From: Desmonostoc muscorum FACHB-395
Lineage (GTDB): Bacteria; Cyanobacteriota; Cyanobacteriia; Cyanobacteriales; Nostocaceae
Assembly (NCBI RefSeq): GCF_014698035.1
Contig: NZ_JACJSF010000057.1
Span: forward strand, 1-52,903
Length of the DNA stretch: 52,903 nucleotides
Reading direction: 5' to 3'
Under the pieces are notes generated by a model. It searched no databases and was not told the DNA's origin. It saw only the letters and a list, made by a program, of their open reading frames with translations. Position numbers and translations under genes: made by a program. Position 1 is the first letter of the stretch; the number at the start of each line of letters is the position of its first letter. Below, piece by piece: positions 32,842-40,784 of the stretch.

Positions 32842-34260
32842 TTAGGGAAAACGCATCTTATTTACTAATCAAAACTAAGAGAGATTTCAAAATGACATAG
32901 ATAATTGTAAAAATTGATTAAATGATAAATAAAATAAATGAAGTATTCTCAAAAATCATTAATTATCTTATCTGGAGCTGAATGATTATTTATTGATACT
33001 AAAATAACTCAAGATTTGAGTTATAAAACTATGTTTATTTAGAAGAAAAATGAAATTCTTCCTAAATACTCAAATTTAATTTCCGATATATGAGTTTATG
33101 CTAATGCTAAAACTCTTGCTAAATAATTGTTATCCAGCCCAGCGAGAAACTGTTTATTTTTTATTCCACGTTTGACACGCTTCTCTTGACCTAAAAGATT
33201 GACTGCAATATGTCTGAGAATTGCAAAATTCTGTGGAGCATTATCTTTCCTAATCCGACAGTCATCTTCCTTAAAGGCGACATCCAATATCCAATGTAAT
33301 GAATTCTCAATTCCCCAATGACTGCGAATAGAATTACCAAACTGTTTAGCATTATCTTCAAGACTACTGATAAAATAATGGGTTTCAACCGTTGTTTCAC
33401 CATTTAATGAACGGATAGATTCTACCATTCCAACACTATTAAGGTTTGACCAAACTGAATTTGGGTTAAGCCGAGACTCAATTTGAGATAACATTACGTA
33501 ATTGCGGATCTCATGACGACCATGCCCTCTTTCTTCTGTTTTATATGTGCTATGTTTAATCCCATCAAAACCTGTGGCTATGCCTGAAGAGAATAGTTTT
33601 TCGGCTTCATCATAAAGATTTCCTTGATTCTTCTTTAACGCAATTACATAATCTGCATTTTGCGATGTGATTAATTTCACGATTTCTTTCTGGCAGCCCA
33701 TTGCATCAATTGTCACAATACATCCAGACAGTTCTAAGACCTTTAATAATTCTGGAATTGCTGTAATCTCATTTGATTTTTCATCTACTTTCACTTGTCC
33801 TAAAACTAATTTATTCGTAGTTGCCCAAGCGCTTACCATTACAATTGCGCTTTGTTCACTACTACTATCATAAGAACCACGTAAGGTTTTCCCATCAATT
33901 GCAACTACTTCACCTTCAGTTATCTTCTGTATTGATTTCATCCAGCAAAGAAAACATTCTTGAAACTGTTGAGGATTTATTTGTGCAAAAACTCGTGCAA
34001 ATGTATCGTGTGATGGAATGCCATTTGGTAGTTCTAAAAATGTTTTCAACCACTCATATTTTGCACATCCGTATGTTTCAACTGCCACCCAGCCATCCGC
34101 ACCACAAATCACTGCTATTATTGCAATCGTCATGATATCGATTAAGTTATGCCGCTTTGTGCGATCTATTCGTGGGTCTTCTATTCCCAAAAAATGGTCA
34201 GCAATTGTGATTTTTGGCTTCAGCTTCATAGAGAGGAGAATCAGAATGAAATTCTTTTTT
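32842..34260 (-). mobile_element. ISAs1-type insertion sequence, ends not fully defined
   Basis: The left limit is set where the helicase-partner frame breaks, at TTAGGGAAAACGCATC, a sequence type often seen at ISAs1-family ends. A matching right inverted repeat was not found near the transposase start, so that end is probably lost or recombined. Between 32842 and 33095 there is no gene. Confidence 0.5.
33096..34229 (-). CDS. ISAs1-family (H-repeat type) DDE transposase
   Basis: The frame extends to 34382, but ATG 34229 (MKLKPKITIADHFLGIEDPR) gives about 377 aa, the normal length of the family; the extra upstream codons do not resemble the family. Family marks are DGWVAVETYG, NGIPSHDTFARVFA, VVAIDGKTLRGS with the first catalytic Asp, VTIDAMGCQKEI with the second, and HWGIENSLHWILDVAFKEDD with the Glu. 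All three DDE residues are present, so the enzyme may be active. The unannotated 150 bp before the start contains no clear promoter. Confidence 0.9.
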   Translation of the reverse strand: MKLKPKITIADHFLGIEDPRIDRTKRHNLIDIMTIAIIAVICGADGWVAVETYGCAKYEWLKTFLELPNGIPSHDTFARVFAQINPQQFQECFLCWMKSIQKITEGEVVAIDGKTLRGSYDSSSEQSAIVMVSAWATTNKLVLGQVKVDEKSNEITAIPELLKVLELSGCIVTIDAMGCQKEIVKLITSQNADYVIALKKNQGNLYDEAEKLFSSGIATGFDGIKHSTYKTEERGHGRHEIRNYVMLSQIESRLNPNSVWSNLNSVGMVESIRSLNGETTVETHYFISSLEDNAKQFGNSIRSHWGIENSLHWILDVAFKEDDCRIRKDNAPQNFAILRHIAVNLLGQEKRVKRGIKNKQFLAGLDNNYLARVLALA

Positions 34261-34382
34261 GGAGTTCCTGTAAGAATAGCATGTTCCTTGACAGGCAGCC
34301 GTCCTGGCTTTTCACGCCATCTGTAAAAGTCACTTTGAAGAGTTTTCGATGGTGTAACCTTCCTTTCCTGTGGCGATCGCAT

Positions 34383-34837
34383 AAATCGAGTTTTTCTTTG
34401 CGCTGATCTTCTCGTGATTCCTAGTCATTAATCTAAAACTATTGAGAATCAGACTGTGAGAAAACCTATGCTAGAAGAGTGGAGAACTTACCGTGAAAAT
34501 TCAGGCAGGCGACGGCTGCCTCTAAACTCCCCCTCGTAATGATTATAATTTTCATGCTAAGTGAGATTTAATTTCCTCAAAGCCTTATGTAGTTTGAGTC
34601 TTGGTGTATTTCATCCTGATTCAGGCTCGTCAATATTTAGATGCGTTTGCCCTGTCCATCTCCTGAATTCGCTCTACTCAACCGCTTGGGGAATACTTCG
34701 ATGGCTTGAGGGCGCGATCACTGTTGTCGGTGTTAGTGCAATCTGGCGCATAAGCTATGTCTGCAATTATGAACTGCATTACGCAATCTCACATTTTTGG
34801 TGAAATCCTAGCATTTTGGATGCAAGTAATAGGAGAT
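34383..34837. other. Intergenic region without a convincing gene
   Basis: An 80-codon plus-strand frame exists at 34561-34803, but its composition (many Ser/Cys, no domain features) does not look like protein and no ribosome binding site precedes it. I call nothing here. Confidence 0.4.
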
Positions 34838-35200
34838 TTAGGCAGATTGGGACAATTTCCCTGACATATTTAATACCCTCTCTGACCAAGTACTCGCTTG
34901 CTCGGACATATTTTTCCGTTCGCTCTCTTCAGACCAAAGACTGTCAAATTTTAATTTCCATCGTGCTAGTTGAACTTGAATGCTAACCAATTCTTCGGCA
35001 TACTCTGGTTCAATTTCTGCTGCTGTCCATTCAATAAAACATATAGTTTCATCTGCTACACTTTCAACTGCTTCCGGGTAAACAGTGTTACAAAATGTTC
35101 TTAACCTAGCTAAATTTGACGCGATATGTCCTAAGCGATTTGATGTATTTTCGCTTTGAAACCGTGCTTGTTTATCATCCCCTTTCTGGTTCATATCCAC
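34838..35200 (-). CDS. Hypothetical protein, 120 aa
   Basis: A small soluble, almost entirely helical protein (SNRLGHIASNLARLRTFCNT, YAEELVSIQVQLARWKLKF). Its start overlaps the end of the DUF5674 gene by 26 bp, so the two are probably translated together. No motif is recognisable. The tight overlap suggests a two-protein unit, of which a toxin-antitoxin-like arrangement is one untested possibility. Confidence 0.55.
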   Translation of the reverse strand: MDMNQKGDDKQARFQSENTSNRLGHIASNLARLRTFCNTVYPEAVESVADETICFIEWTAAEIEPEYAEELVSIQVQLARWKLKFDSLWSEESERKNMSEQASTWSERVLNMSGKLSQSA

Positions 35201-35561
35201 CTATTAATTCCTGAGCAATTTTTTTAACACGTTCTCGAATCTCTGGGTTTTGAATTATCATTGAGCGATTATTTTGACTAGGGCGGATGTTAATAATCGA
35301 TTCATAAGTTATTGATTGGTTAAATGGAATCCAGTCTGCACCCCAAATATCTCGCTGTCTACTACCATCTTCGAGTAATGCTGCTTCACAGTAGGCGTGC
35401 TTTTCCCCTCCCCCCGCTAAAATACCTCTTTCTATGTCTACTGCTATTTTGATATAAAGTCCCAAAGTTTGCAGCATTTGCTCAACCTGTTCTAGCGTCG
35501 CCCTTTCTTTGATAATCAGTACCAATATTACACCCCTACCACAATAGATTACAGAAAGCAT
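35175..35561 (-). CDS. DUF5674-family protein
   Basis: The core reads MLQTLGLYIKIAVDIERGIL, AGGGEKHAYCEAALLEDGS, DIWGADWIPFNQSITYESII and NIRPSQNN, matching the conserved lines of DUF5674, a small family common in cyanobacteria. The first dozen residues (MLSVIYCGRGVIL) look non-native; translation may start nearer IIKERATLEQ at a TTG or ATT-like codon. It overlaps the following 120-aa gene and begins eight bases before the stop of the ParB-like gene. Biochemical role unknown. Confidence 0.7.
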   Translation of the reverse strand: MLSVIYCGRGVILVLIIKERATLEQVEQMLQTLGLYIKIAVDIERGILAGGGEKHAYCEAALLEDGSRQRDIWGADWIPFNQSITYESIINIRPSQNNRSMIIQNPEIRERVKKIAQELIGGYEPERG

Positions 35562-35568
35562 TGTTGCA

Positions 35569-36477
35569 TTAATCTTTTATCTCAGACTCTAGAACACTCA
35601 ACAATTTCTCTTCCAAATCCGTCAAATAAGCCCGATTCAGCTTCCCCAGCATCTCCAAAAACTTCTGCACCGACTCCTCCAGCCCACTTGAATACACCCG
35701 ATTGATGCGATCGCAAATCACTTGCATCTGCTCACACTCCGCAGGCAGGTAATTGTAAGACTTCAGATGTTGCAACCCAACCGTGTGTTCGCCATCCCAC
35801 ATCCTCACCGTGCAACTGAACTCATTTACTTGGCTGACAATCCCCCAGCAGCAACCCTTGCCCCTGAGTTCTGGATTATCTTTGGCTAAGATTTGGCATA
35901 CCTCGCCTAATTGATAGGTGTTAGATACTTGAGTACGTTCCATTATTCGCTGCACCGCATCTTTTACGATGCGATGAGATGGTACTTTCCCCTTGGCAGA
36001 CTCTATAGCTTGTTCCCATGCTTCGGGCTGAATGTCCGGGTCAAGCTTGGTCAGTGGCCTGATTTGCCACTCATTAGTCGGCAAAATGTGAACGTTCCGT
36101 TCACATTTTTCCACCAAATTATCAAAAATAACCGCAGCTTCTATTAAATGGTAGGGCTGTCTGCGGCTAAAACCAAAGCGATCGCGGCAATAATCTTCAA
36201 AAGTTTTGTGCGTGGAACGATATAATCTGCGATCGCGTAACTCAGTCAATGCCTTCCCTGCTTCAAAGAACGCTCGTTCTACCCTACGCTCCAAGTGCAG
36301 GCGATCGCTTTGCTCCTGCTCGGTTAATTCAGGAATTTCAACAGCAGGAACGTCAATTGTTGCTAAGGCTGGGTTTTCTTGAGGGGAGATATCCTCTTCT
36401 GCAAAATCATTTGGTAATGTGCTGTCATTAGATGCGGCAGGGGTGGCTTTTTTACGCTTAGAAGGTGGCTTATTCAT
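35569..36477 (-). CDS. ParB/KorB-like DNA-binding protein
   Basis: The 302-aa product has a disordered basic and acidic N-terminus (NKPPSKRKKATPA), then LERRVERAFFEAGKALTELR and YRSTHKTFEDYCRDRFGFSR, RQPYHLIEAAVIFDNL, an HTH-type segment seen in cyanobacterial plasmid and island proteins resembling ParB-family HTH regions. ILPTNEWQIRPLTKLDP follows. The C-terminal third contains WGIVSQVNEFSCTVRMWDGE, a small beta-barrel-like part, and a final helix. No partner ParA is present. A regulator or partition-associated role is inferred. It probably shares transcription with the two small genes downstream. Confidence 0.5.
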   Translation of the reverse strand: MNKPPSKRKKATPAASNDSTLPNDFAEEDISPQENPALATIDVPAVEIPELTEQEQSDRLHLERRVERAFFEAGKALTELRDRRLYRSTHKTFEDYCRDRFGFSRRQPYHLIEAAVIFDNLVEKCERNVHILPTNEWQIRPLTKLDPDIQPEAWEQAIESAKGKVPSHRIVKDAVQRIMERTQVSNTYQLGEVCQILAKDNPELRGKGCCWGIVSQVNEFSCTVRMWDGEHTVGLQHLKSYNYLPAECEQMQVICDRINRVYSSGLEESVQKFLEMLGKLNRAYLTDLEEKLLSVLESEIKD

Positions 36478-36636
36478 GTTTCCACCTCCTCTAGCTCAAT
36501 GGTATTTGCTCAAAGTCAATCGCAACACAGCTTTTGAATGTAGATGGTAAATGCGTAGGCGTAACCCACCGCAGGCATCGCTTATAAAATGAGACAGAGG
36601 TTAGAGCAAAAAGAGGTTCTTCCGCAGGTTCAATCA

Positions 36637-37122
36637 TCACACTGCTTCTTCCTCAAACAAATCTTCAATATCACATTCCAGCACTTTACAAAGTCTTGCT
36701 ACTTTTGCAAAAGTTTCTGATCCTTTGCCATATTCCCAATTTCTGATTGTCGAAGTATCAACTCCAACTAAATCACCTAGTTGCTTTTGAGTTAATCCAA
36801 TTTTTTCTCTTAAAGCTGCAATGCCTTTTTTAGGTGCTTCCGTTAAGTTCAACGGAGGTTTGAAAACTTTGATTAGGGCATTTTCTAGCTTTCTGAGTAA
36901 TTCAGCTTCGGTTCTAATGTACGAGATTTTAACGCCTTCAAGACGACTTAAGGCTTCTAGCTTAGGATGGCTTTTCCATTTCTGCCTTAAATTGTCTGAC
37001 ATACCCACGTACAGCACCGAGTTATCTTTATCGATTGCCAAGTAAACACAAGGCTCATCCGGCAATGAGTTTCTGTCTTCAAGTGCCACAAATGGCAGCT
37101 CCCATAAATTAATATCCTCCAT
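36637..37122 (-). CDS. GIY-YIG domain fused to an Xre-type HTH
   Basis: ATG 37122 (MEDINLWELPF) seems better than 37131, with a weak GGTTTAT upstream for the latter. Residues 25-95 form a GIY-YIG-like fold: CVYLAIDKD in place of GIY and VLYVGMSDNLRQKW in place of YIG, then a late Glu-containing helix (AELLRKLENALIKVFKPPLN). Residues 105-160 are a standard HTH_3 domain, GLTQKQLGDLVGVDTSTIRN. A nuclease-type fold joined to a repressor HTH is unusual. It is divergent from the long phage-like gene series, and the intergenic region carries palindromic TTAGCGC sites, so it is the likely repressor. Nuclease activity is uncertain because the GIY motif is degenerate. Confidence 0.75.
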   Translation of the reverse strand: MEDINLWELPFVALEDRNSLPDEPCVYLAIDKDNSVLYVGMSDNLRQKWKSHPKLEALSRLEGVKISYIRTEAELLRKLENALIKVFKPPLNLTEAPKKGIAALREKIGLTQKQLGDLVGVDTSTIRNWEYGKGSETFAKVARLCKVLECDIEDLFEEEAV

Positions 37123-37134
37123 ATAAACCATAAC

Positions 37135-37219
37135 TTTTTAGCGCTTCCTTTGTAATATACACGCTAATATATTAGCGCTAATAGCTAAAATATTCTTGAC
37201 GGCGCTAAAAAATTAGCGC
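37135..37219. promoter_or_regulatory. Cluster of TTAGCGC operator palindromes
   Basis: The divergent region holds CGCTAATATATTAGCG at 37162-37177, a perfect 16-bp palindrome; ATTAGCGCTAAT at 37171-37182 overlapping it; GCGCTAA-AAAA-TTAGCGC at 37202-37219; and a single TTTTTAGCGC at 37135. The overlapping and repeated TTAGCGC half-sites suit cooperative binding of a dimeric HTH protein such as the GIY-YIG/Xre product encoded next to it. Confidence 0.85.
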
Positions 37220-37224
37220 ATAAT
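37196..37224 (+). promoter_or_regulatory. Rightward sigma-70 promoter with operator in its spacer
   Basis: TTGACG (37196-37201) and CATAAT (37219-37224) are separated by 17 bp. The spacer is almost wholly the TTAGCGC inverted repeat, so a bound repressor would exclude RNA polymerase. It should drive the gene series starting at 37304. Confidence 0.7.
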
Positions 37225-37236
37225 AGGAAAAGATAA

Positions 37237-37277
37237 AGAGAAAGCGCCCTCGACTACCAATCTGAAGCGCTTTCTCT
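37237..37277 (+). promoter_or_regulatory. 5'-leader hairpin
   Basis: AGAGAAAGCGC (37237-37247) and GCGCTTTCTCT (37267-37277) form a perfect 11-bp stem with a 19-base loop, within the predicted leader RNA and 12 bases before the AAGGAA ribosome binding site. It could be a leader stabiliser or an attenuator; no long U-run follows. Confidence 0.6.
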
Positions 37278-37750
37278 GTTCCTAATAATAAGGAAACTTC
37301 ATTATGACGCATCCAACCTACACACAGCAAGCCCTTTCCCGCTATAACCTCCCCCGTCTCAAACAAATCGCCACTGAACTCGGCGTTACACCCACCGGGG
37401 ACAAAAGAGCGTCCCAAACCTGGGTAAACGCAATCATCGCCCATCAATCCACCCAGCTTCAGAAAGTTGACAACCAAGCCCTAGCCCAAGCCGAATTCGA
37501 CAACTACATCGCCGACCAAGCCCAAGCGATCGCTCCCGAACTCCTCACAATAGTCGAAATCTCGTTTGACCATCACGAATATTACGCTGGTAATCAACTG
37601 ATAGCCAGCATCAGGCATGACGACAACCACTTAACCCAACGCTGGGTAGTCATCGTCAACGACAAAGAAGTATTTCGTGCCAATACCCCAATGCGTTGCG
37701 ATCGCTTCATCTGCAATCACTATAAAGACGGCTCATTACCTGTGCAAGAA

Positions 37751-37820
37751 GAAGCAGAGGTGCAAGGGAGCAGAGGGGAAAAACTTACAACAACTTTCTC
37801 CTCTGCGCCTCTGCCCCCAT
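37751..37820. repeat. Inverted GCAGAGG-type repeat
   Basis: GCAGAGG/GCAGAGGGG units at the left face CCTCTGCGCCTCTGCCCCC at the right. This hairpin type is common between cyanobacterial genes but here lies inside an open reading frame. Confidence 0.65.
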
Positions 37821-37883
37821 GCTTTCCTCTTCGACCGAAAACCAAATCATGGCGCACATCTTCAACGAGTGCCAGAACTACAA

Positions 37884-38014
37884 CAATTCGCAATTACCAA
37901 TTCGCAATTCGCAATTACACCCCATGCCTAAAAACAGGAAGCTTTGCACCTGTAATGATTCAATTACTAATTACCGTTCACAATTGCGAATTGCAAACTG
38001 CGAATTGCGAATTG
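37884..38014. repeat. Heptamer-type AATTCGC repeats in inverted pair
   Basis: The left block, 37884-37918, is several CAATTCG/CAATTAC units. The right block, 37981-38014, is their imperfect reverse complement (CAATTGCGAATTG units). The 60 bp between them include GGAAGCTTTGCACCTG. The arrangement resembles a small non-autonomous repeat inserted in the gene. Confidence 0.7.
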
Positions 38015-38269
38015 CTTAGTGACTGGTGGGTGAAGAGGCGTTGTTCAGTTCAGCAGCAGTATTCTAACTCGGTCTATGATGCAGTGCGATCGCTGTCGAT
38101 GGCAGATACTTCATTTGCAACTGAACCCACTCCTGAATACTTGCAGCATCTCCCATTGCAACAGCTGACTACTGACGAATTACAGCAGTTGCTCTCTGCT
38201 GAAGTGGCTAACTGTGAGCAGTTAACCGCTCAAAACTGGCAACGGTTACGGGAGCCTGTAACAGCATAA

Positions 38270-38322
38270 TTCCAATTCGCAACTCGCTTTTTCGCAATTA
38301 AACTGCGAATTGCGAATTGGAA
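38270..38322. repeat. AATTCGC-type hairpin after the SAP-like gene
   Basis: TTCCAATTCGCA (38270-38281) is the exact reverse complement of TGCGAATTGGAA (38311-38322). It starts one base after the TAA of the 37304 frame and may act as a transcript end or processing site. Confidence 0.7.
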
Positions 38323-38378
38323 ATTACGAATTGATATTGCCCTTTCCCCCTTCCCCTAATCATTCACTCATTACAAAT

Positions 38379-38705
38379 ATGCAACCCACAATATCCATTC
38401 CTCAACACTGGGGCTACCCTCGCTTTGCTTTGGAACAGCGCACAGAACAAGGCACGATTCTTGGACTTTACTACTACCCATCTGGTACAGAGTTGGCTGA
38501 ACAATTTGATGATGGTTGGCGCTATGTGCTGATGCCTAACAAGAATTCTGATGAAATATCGTACTTGAAAGAGGATCAAATCCAACCGCTCACACCAGAA
38601 GAATTATTCCAGCAAATTACCGCAGAGATTGACTTTTATCAACAACAGATAAACATTCTCAACCGCCAGTTAACCGTATTAACTAAGGGTGCAAACAATG
38701 GCTAA
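38379..38705 (+). CDS. Hypothetical protein, 108 aa
   Basis: ATG 38379 (MQPTISIPQHWGYPRF) is chosen because the preceding 23 codons of the open frame are translated repeat sequence. The product has a compact beta part (GTILGLYYYPSGTELA, DGWRYVLMPN) and a C-terminal helix (QITAEIDFYQQQINILNRQL). It is typical of small proteins in cyanobacterial phage-like modules; function unknown. Its end overlaps the next gene by 8 bp, so the two are coupled. Confidence 0.6.
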   Translation: MQPTISIPQHWGYPRFALEQRTEQGTILGLYYYPSGTELAEQFDDGWRYVLMPNKNSDEISYLKEDQIQPLTPEELFQQITAEIDFYQQQINILNRQLTVLTKGANNG

Positions 38706-38898
38706 CTCTACAAACAGTTTTGACCGTAGAGCCAACCATTTGCTGCGTTCGATTCGACTTTGCGGTGGTTGTGTTCCTCTGCACCGTCTTCAGTTTCAAT
38801 TCTCCGATTCAGTAATTCAAACACTGCTGGATAGAGAACTGGTGCAAGTGCAGAACACGGGACGCGGTTTTTTGTTGGAGATTGCCAAGGATTTTTAG
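38698..38898 (+). CDS. Small hypothetical protein, 66 aa
   Basis: Starting at ATG 38698 (MANSTNSFDRRANHLLRSIR) it overlaps the preceding gene by 8 bp. The sequence VPLHRLQFQFSDSVIQTLLD, RELVQVQNTGRG looks like a minimal winged helix with a C-terminal hairpin, so a DNA-binding role is possible. No family recognised. Confidence 0.5.
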   Translation: MANSTNSFDRRANHLLRSIRLCGGCVPLHRLQFQFSDSVIQTLLDRELVQVQNTGRGFLLEIAKDF

Positions 38899-38923
38899 GT
38901 TATTAATCCCAGGGGAGAAAAGC

Positions 38924-39382
38924 ATGATTGACCACATTAATGCACTTCAAACAAGTTGGTATCTTTCCCCACCTTGGGGACAAACAATTCCACCCGTTGA
39001 GGTGAATTTACTGGAGAGAGTTTACCTAAGAACCACGAGAACATTTGGCTATTGCTGCGGTATGCAATGGAAGCATGAGTGCTGGATTTATTCTATTGAT
39101 TGCCGTAATGAAATACTCCATGCTACACAGAACCAAATCATCGGGACGGGAGAATTAGAAACTCTCACCGTGCAAAAACCTACTTTTGTTTTGGGCGAAA
39201 GAGTGATCCTCTGTTCTCATGATCAGGGAACAAAACAACGGCTGATTTTGGGAATTGCGCTGGTGCATGATTCTTGGTTTTACCTTGTTGAATTAATGTC
39301 ACCAACGTTAATTAAGACACCAACTATATCGAATCGTTTCTCCCTGGTTGGTGAGAAAAGTTTGGTGCGGGTAAATCTTTAA
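38924..39382 (+). CDS. DUF1392-family protein, first paralogue
   Basis: ATG 38924 follows CAGGGGAGA by seven bases. The 152-aa product begins MIDHINALQTSWYLSPPWGQ and continues VNLLERVYLRTTRTFGYCCG, with strands around IIGTGELETL and LVHDSWFYLVELMSP. It is clearly paralogous to the protein at 46810-47304 (WYLSPPWG, LLEKVYVTTTKSFGYCCG, IGTGKLQL, CDSWFYCIEWMSP). Length and phylogenetic setting fit DUF1392, a family of about 150 residues described from Anabaena-type cyanobacteria. Function unknown. Two diverged copies at opposite ends of one gene series suggest block duplication or assembly from two elements. Confidence 0.65.
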   Translation: MIDHINALQTSWYLSPPWGQTIPPVEVNLLERVYLRTTRTFGYCCGMQWKHECWIYSIDCRNEILHATQNQIIGTGELETLTVQKPTFVLGERVILCSHDQGTKQRLILGIALVHDSWFYLVELMSPTLIKTPTISNRFSLVGEKSLVRVNL

Positions 39383-39413
39383 AATCTTGAAATTTACTTA
39401 GGAGCCGAACAGG

Positions 39414-40346
39414 ATGAGTTTACCTTTAAATCAAAATGTTTTAGTCGAGTCTCCATCATTGAGAACTTCTGCACTTTCTAACCTAGATAATTCACGTGCC
39501 CAAGAAGTTCTTAGCAAAGCAAAGGCAATAGTGTTCGCTGTATGGAACGGTAGCGGCTGGGCAACTACTGCACAAATAGCGGAATATTTTTCAGTTACAG
39601 AGTCCGCAGTCAAAGAGCTAACAAGAGTAAATCAATCTGAATTCCAAGCCCAAGAAACTAAAACCCTTACTGGCAAAGAGTTACGTGATGCTCGACAGAC
39701 ACTCTGTCTACCATCTAGAACTTCCCAAATTAGAGTTTTTTCGGCTTTGGGTGCATTAAGAATCGCAATGATCTTGCAGCAATCTCAAGTAGCAGCACAA
39801 GTTAGAACCATCATTTTAGACTTGGTTGCAGCAGTTCCCAGCATTACTCCTCAAACTCCTGCACCTGTTCCTGCTCTCCCCCCAGTTGAACAACGATTGC
39901 ATACTCTTGTCCTGGCAATGAAGACTTTAGCTGAGTTAACTGGTGGCAGACTCAACCCGTACATGGAACAGCAATTTAAAGACTATGCCGGGAACCTTTT
40001 GGCTGAACACAACAGAAAATTGCTAACCCCTTCAGAAGAACGCTGGCTTGGTGTAGTCAACTTTGCAGAGAGCGAACTTGGAAAGAAAGTCCCCCTAAGC
40101 GGCGCTCACTACCGGGGACACTTGGGTACATGGGTGAGAACATTCTACCCACATCTAGGCGATCGCCAAGAAACGCGATTGGTTAACGGTGTGCAGCAGC
40201 CCATCTATGTCTACGCTTGTCACGATCCGGCTGTTGCGGCTGGGTTGACCAAAGCTGTAGAAGAGTTCTTTGCTCATCCGAGTCCTGGTGCAGCGCTAAG
40301 GCAGGCGGGGGCTTTCGCTAGTAAGAAAGCTGTAGTTACTGCTTAA
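39414..40346 (+). CDS. HTH-containing protein, 310 aa
   Basis: Residues 50-75 (WATTAQIAEYFSVTESAVKE) form a helix-turn-helix. The following LTGKELRDARQTLCLPSR and LRIAMILQQSQVAAQVRTII resemble the antirepressor-like (BRO-N type) region of phage proteins. The C-terminal 120 residues are helical and basic. AGGAGCC precedes ATG 39414. In the context of a regulated phage-like series an antirepressor or regulatory role is plausible, but not shown. Confidence 0.5.
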   Translation: MSLPLNQNVLVESPSLRTSALSNLDNSRAQEVLSKAKAIVFAVWNGSGWATTAQIAEYFSVTESAVKELTRVNQSEFQAQETKTLTGKELRDARQTLCLPSRTSQIRVFSALGALRIAMILQQSQVAAQVRTIILDLVAAVPSITPQTPAPVPALPPVEQRLHTLVLAMKTLAELTGGRLNPYMEQQFKDYAGNLLAEHNRKLLTPSEERWLGVVNFAESELGKKVPLSGAHYRGHLGTWVRTFYPHLGDRQETRLVNGVQQPIYVYACHDPAVAAGLTKAVEEFFAHPSPGAALRQAGAFASKKAVVTA

Positions 40347-40348
40347 TA

Positions 40349-40385
40349 GTCATTGGTCATCGGTCATTGGCCATTGGTCATTGCT
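40349..40385. repeat. Short tandem CATTGGT-type repeat
   Basis: Four to five imperfect TCATTGG/TCATCGG heptamers lie directly after the stop of the 310-aa gene. Such repeats are characteristic of heterocystous cyanobacterial intergenic DNA. Confidence 0.75.
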
Positions 40386-40462
40386 CAAGCAGAGCGATCG
40401 CCAAGTAATCAAGAATTAAGACTTTTACAACAAAGGTAAATTTTACCTTGAGGGGAAAAGAT

Positions 40463-40699
40463 ATGGAACTCGGCTACTTCCAGAAAGATGTATTGATTGA
40501 AAAACTAGCTAAGAAATTCTACGCGATCCAAGGCTATGTAGTCCCCGAATCATATCGGATGCAATCAGCTACACATCCAGCAGAAAGAGCGTGTGTGGCT
40601 ATGGCTATTTTCGCAATCGAAGAATTTGAATCCATCAAAGATGAAGGTTCAGATGAGGATGATGACGAATATGAAACTGATTGTTTATTCCCTGAATAA
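40463..40699 (+). CDS. Small acidic hypothetical protein, 78 aa
   Basis: ATG 40463 is preceded by GAGGGG at a good distance, so I prefer it to 40448. The product reads MELGYFQKDVLIEKLAKKFY, then a helix AERACVAMAIFAIEEFESI and a very acidic end (DEGSDEDDDEYET). Acidic tails of this kind occur in phage and plasmid accessory proteins; no family identified. Confidence 0.55.
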   Translation: MELGYFQKDVLIEKLAKKFYAIQGYVVPESYRMQSATHPAERACVAMAIFAIEEFESIKDEGSDEDDDEYETDCLFPE

Positions 40700-40784
40700 C
40701 GTTCGTTGCCAGGGGTTTAATTGAAGCGCGAGTCATACACCTTCCTAAATATTTTCTTACAAATTACAAGATGGTTAAACGGAT

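Larger units (their letters stand above)
37304..38269 (+). pseudogene. SAP-like N-terminal protein interrupted by repeat insertions
   Basis: Residues 1-150 look native: YNLPRLKQIATELGVTPTGD is a SAP-like helix-loop-helix and EISFDHHEYYAGNQLIAS a beta part, ending HYKDGSLPVQ. From about residue 150 to 245 the frame is composed of translated intergenic repeats (37751-37820 and 37884-38014) and is not protein-like. A homologous stretch, AHIFNECQNY, appears in a different frame at about 37850. Native sequence returns as DWWVKRRCSVQQQYSNSVYD and runs to the end. The frame stays open throughout, so a 321-aa hybrid could be made, but the original gene is disrupted. It is the first gene after the regulated promoter, with AAGGAA upstream. 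Confidence 0.6.

Noticed and set aside
34561..34803. An 80-codon plus-strand open frame in the gap after the ISAs1-type element.
   Set aside because: Composition is not protein-like, no ribosome binding site, no motif; probably chance.
37884..38322. AATTCGC repeats considered as replication-origin iterons.
   Set aside because: Units are intergenic heptamer-type repeats in inverted pairs and also occur after the stop; no DnaA boxes or AT-rich unwinding region are evident.
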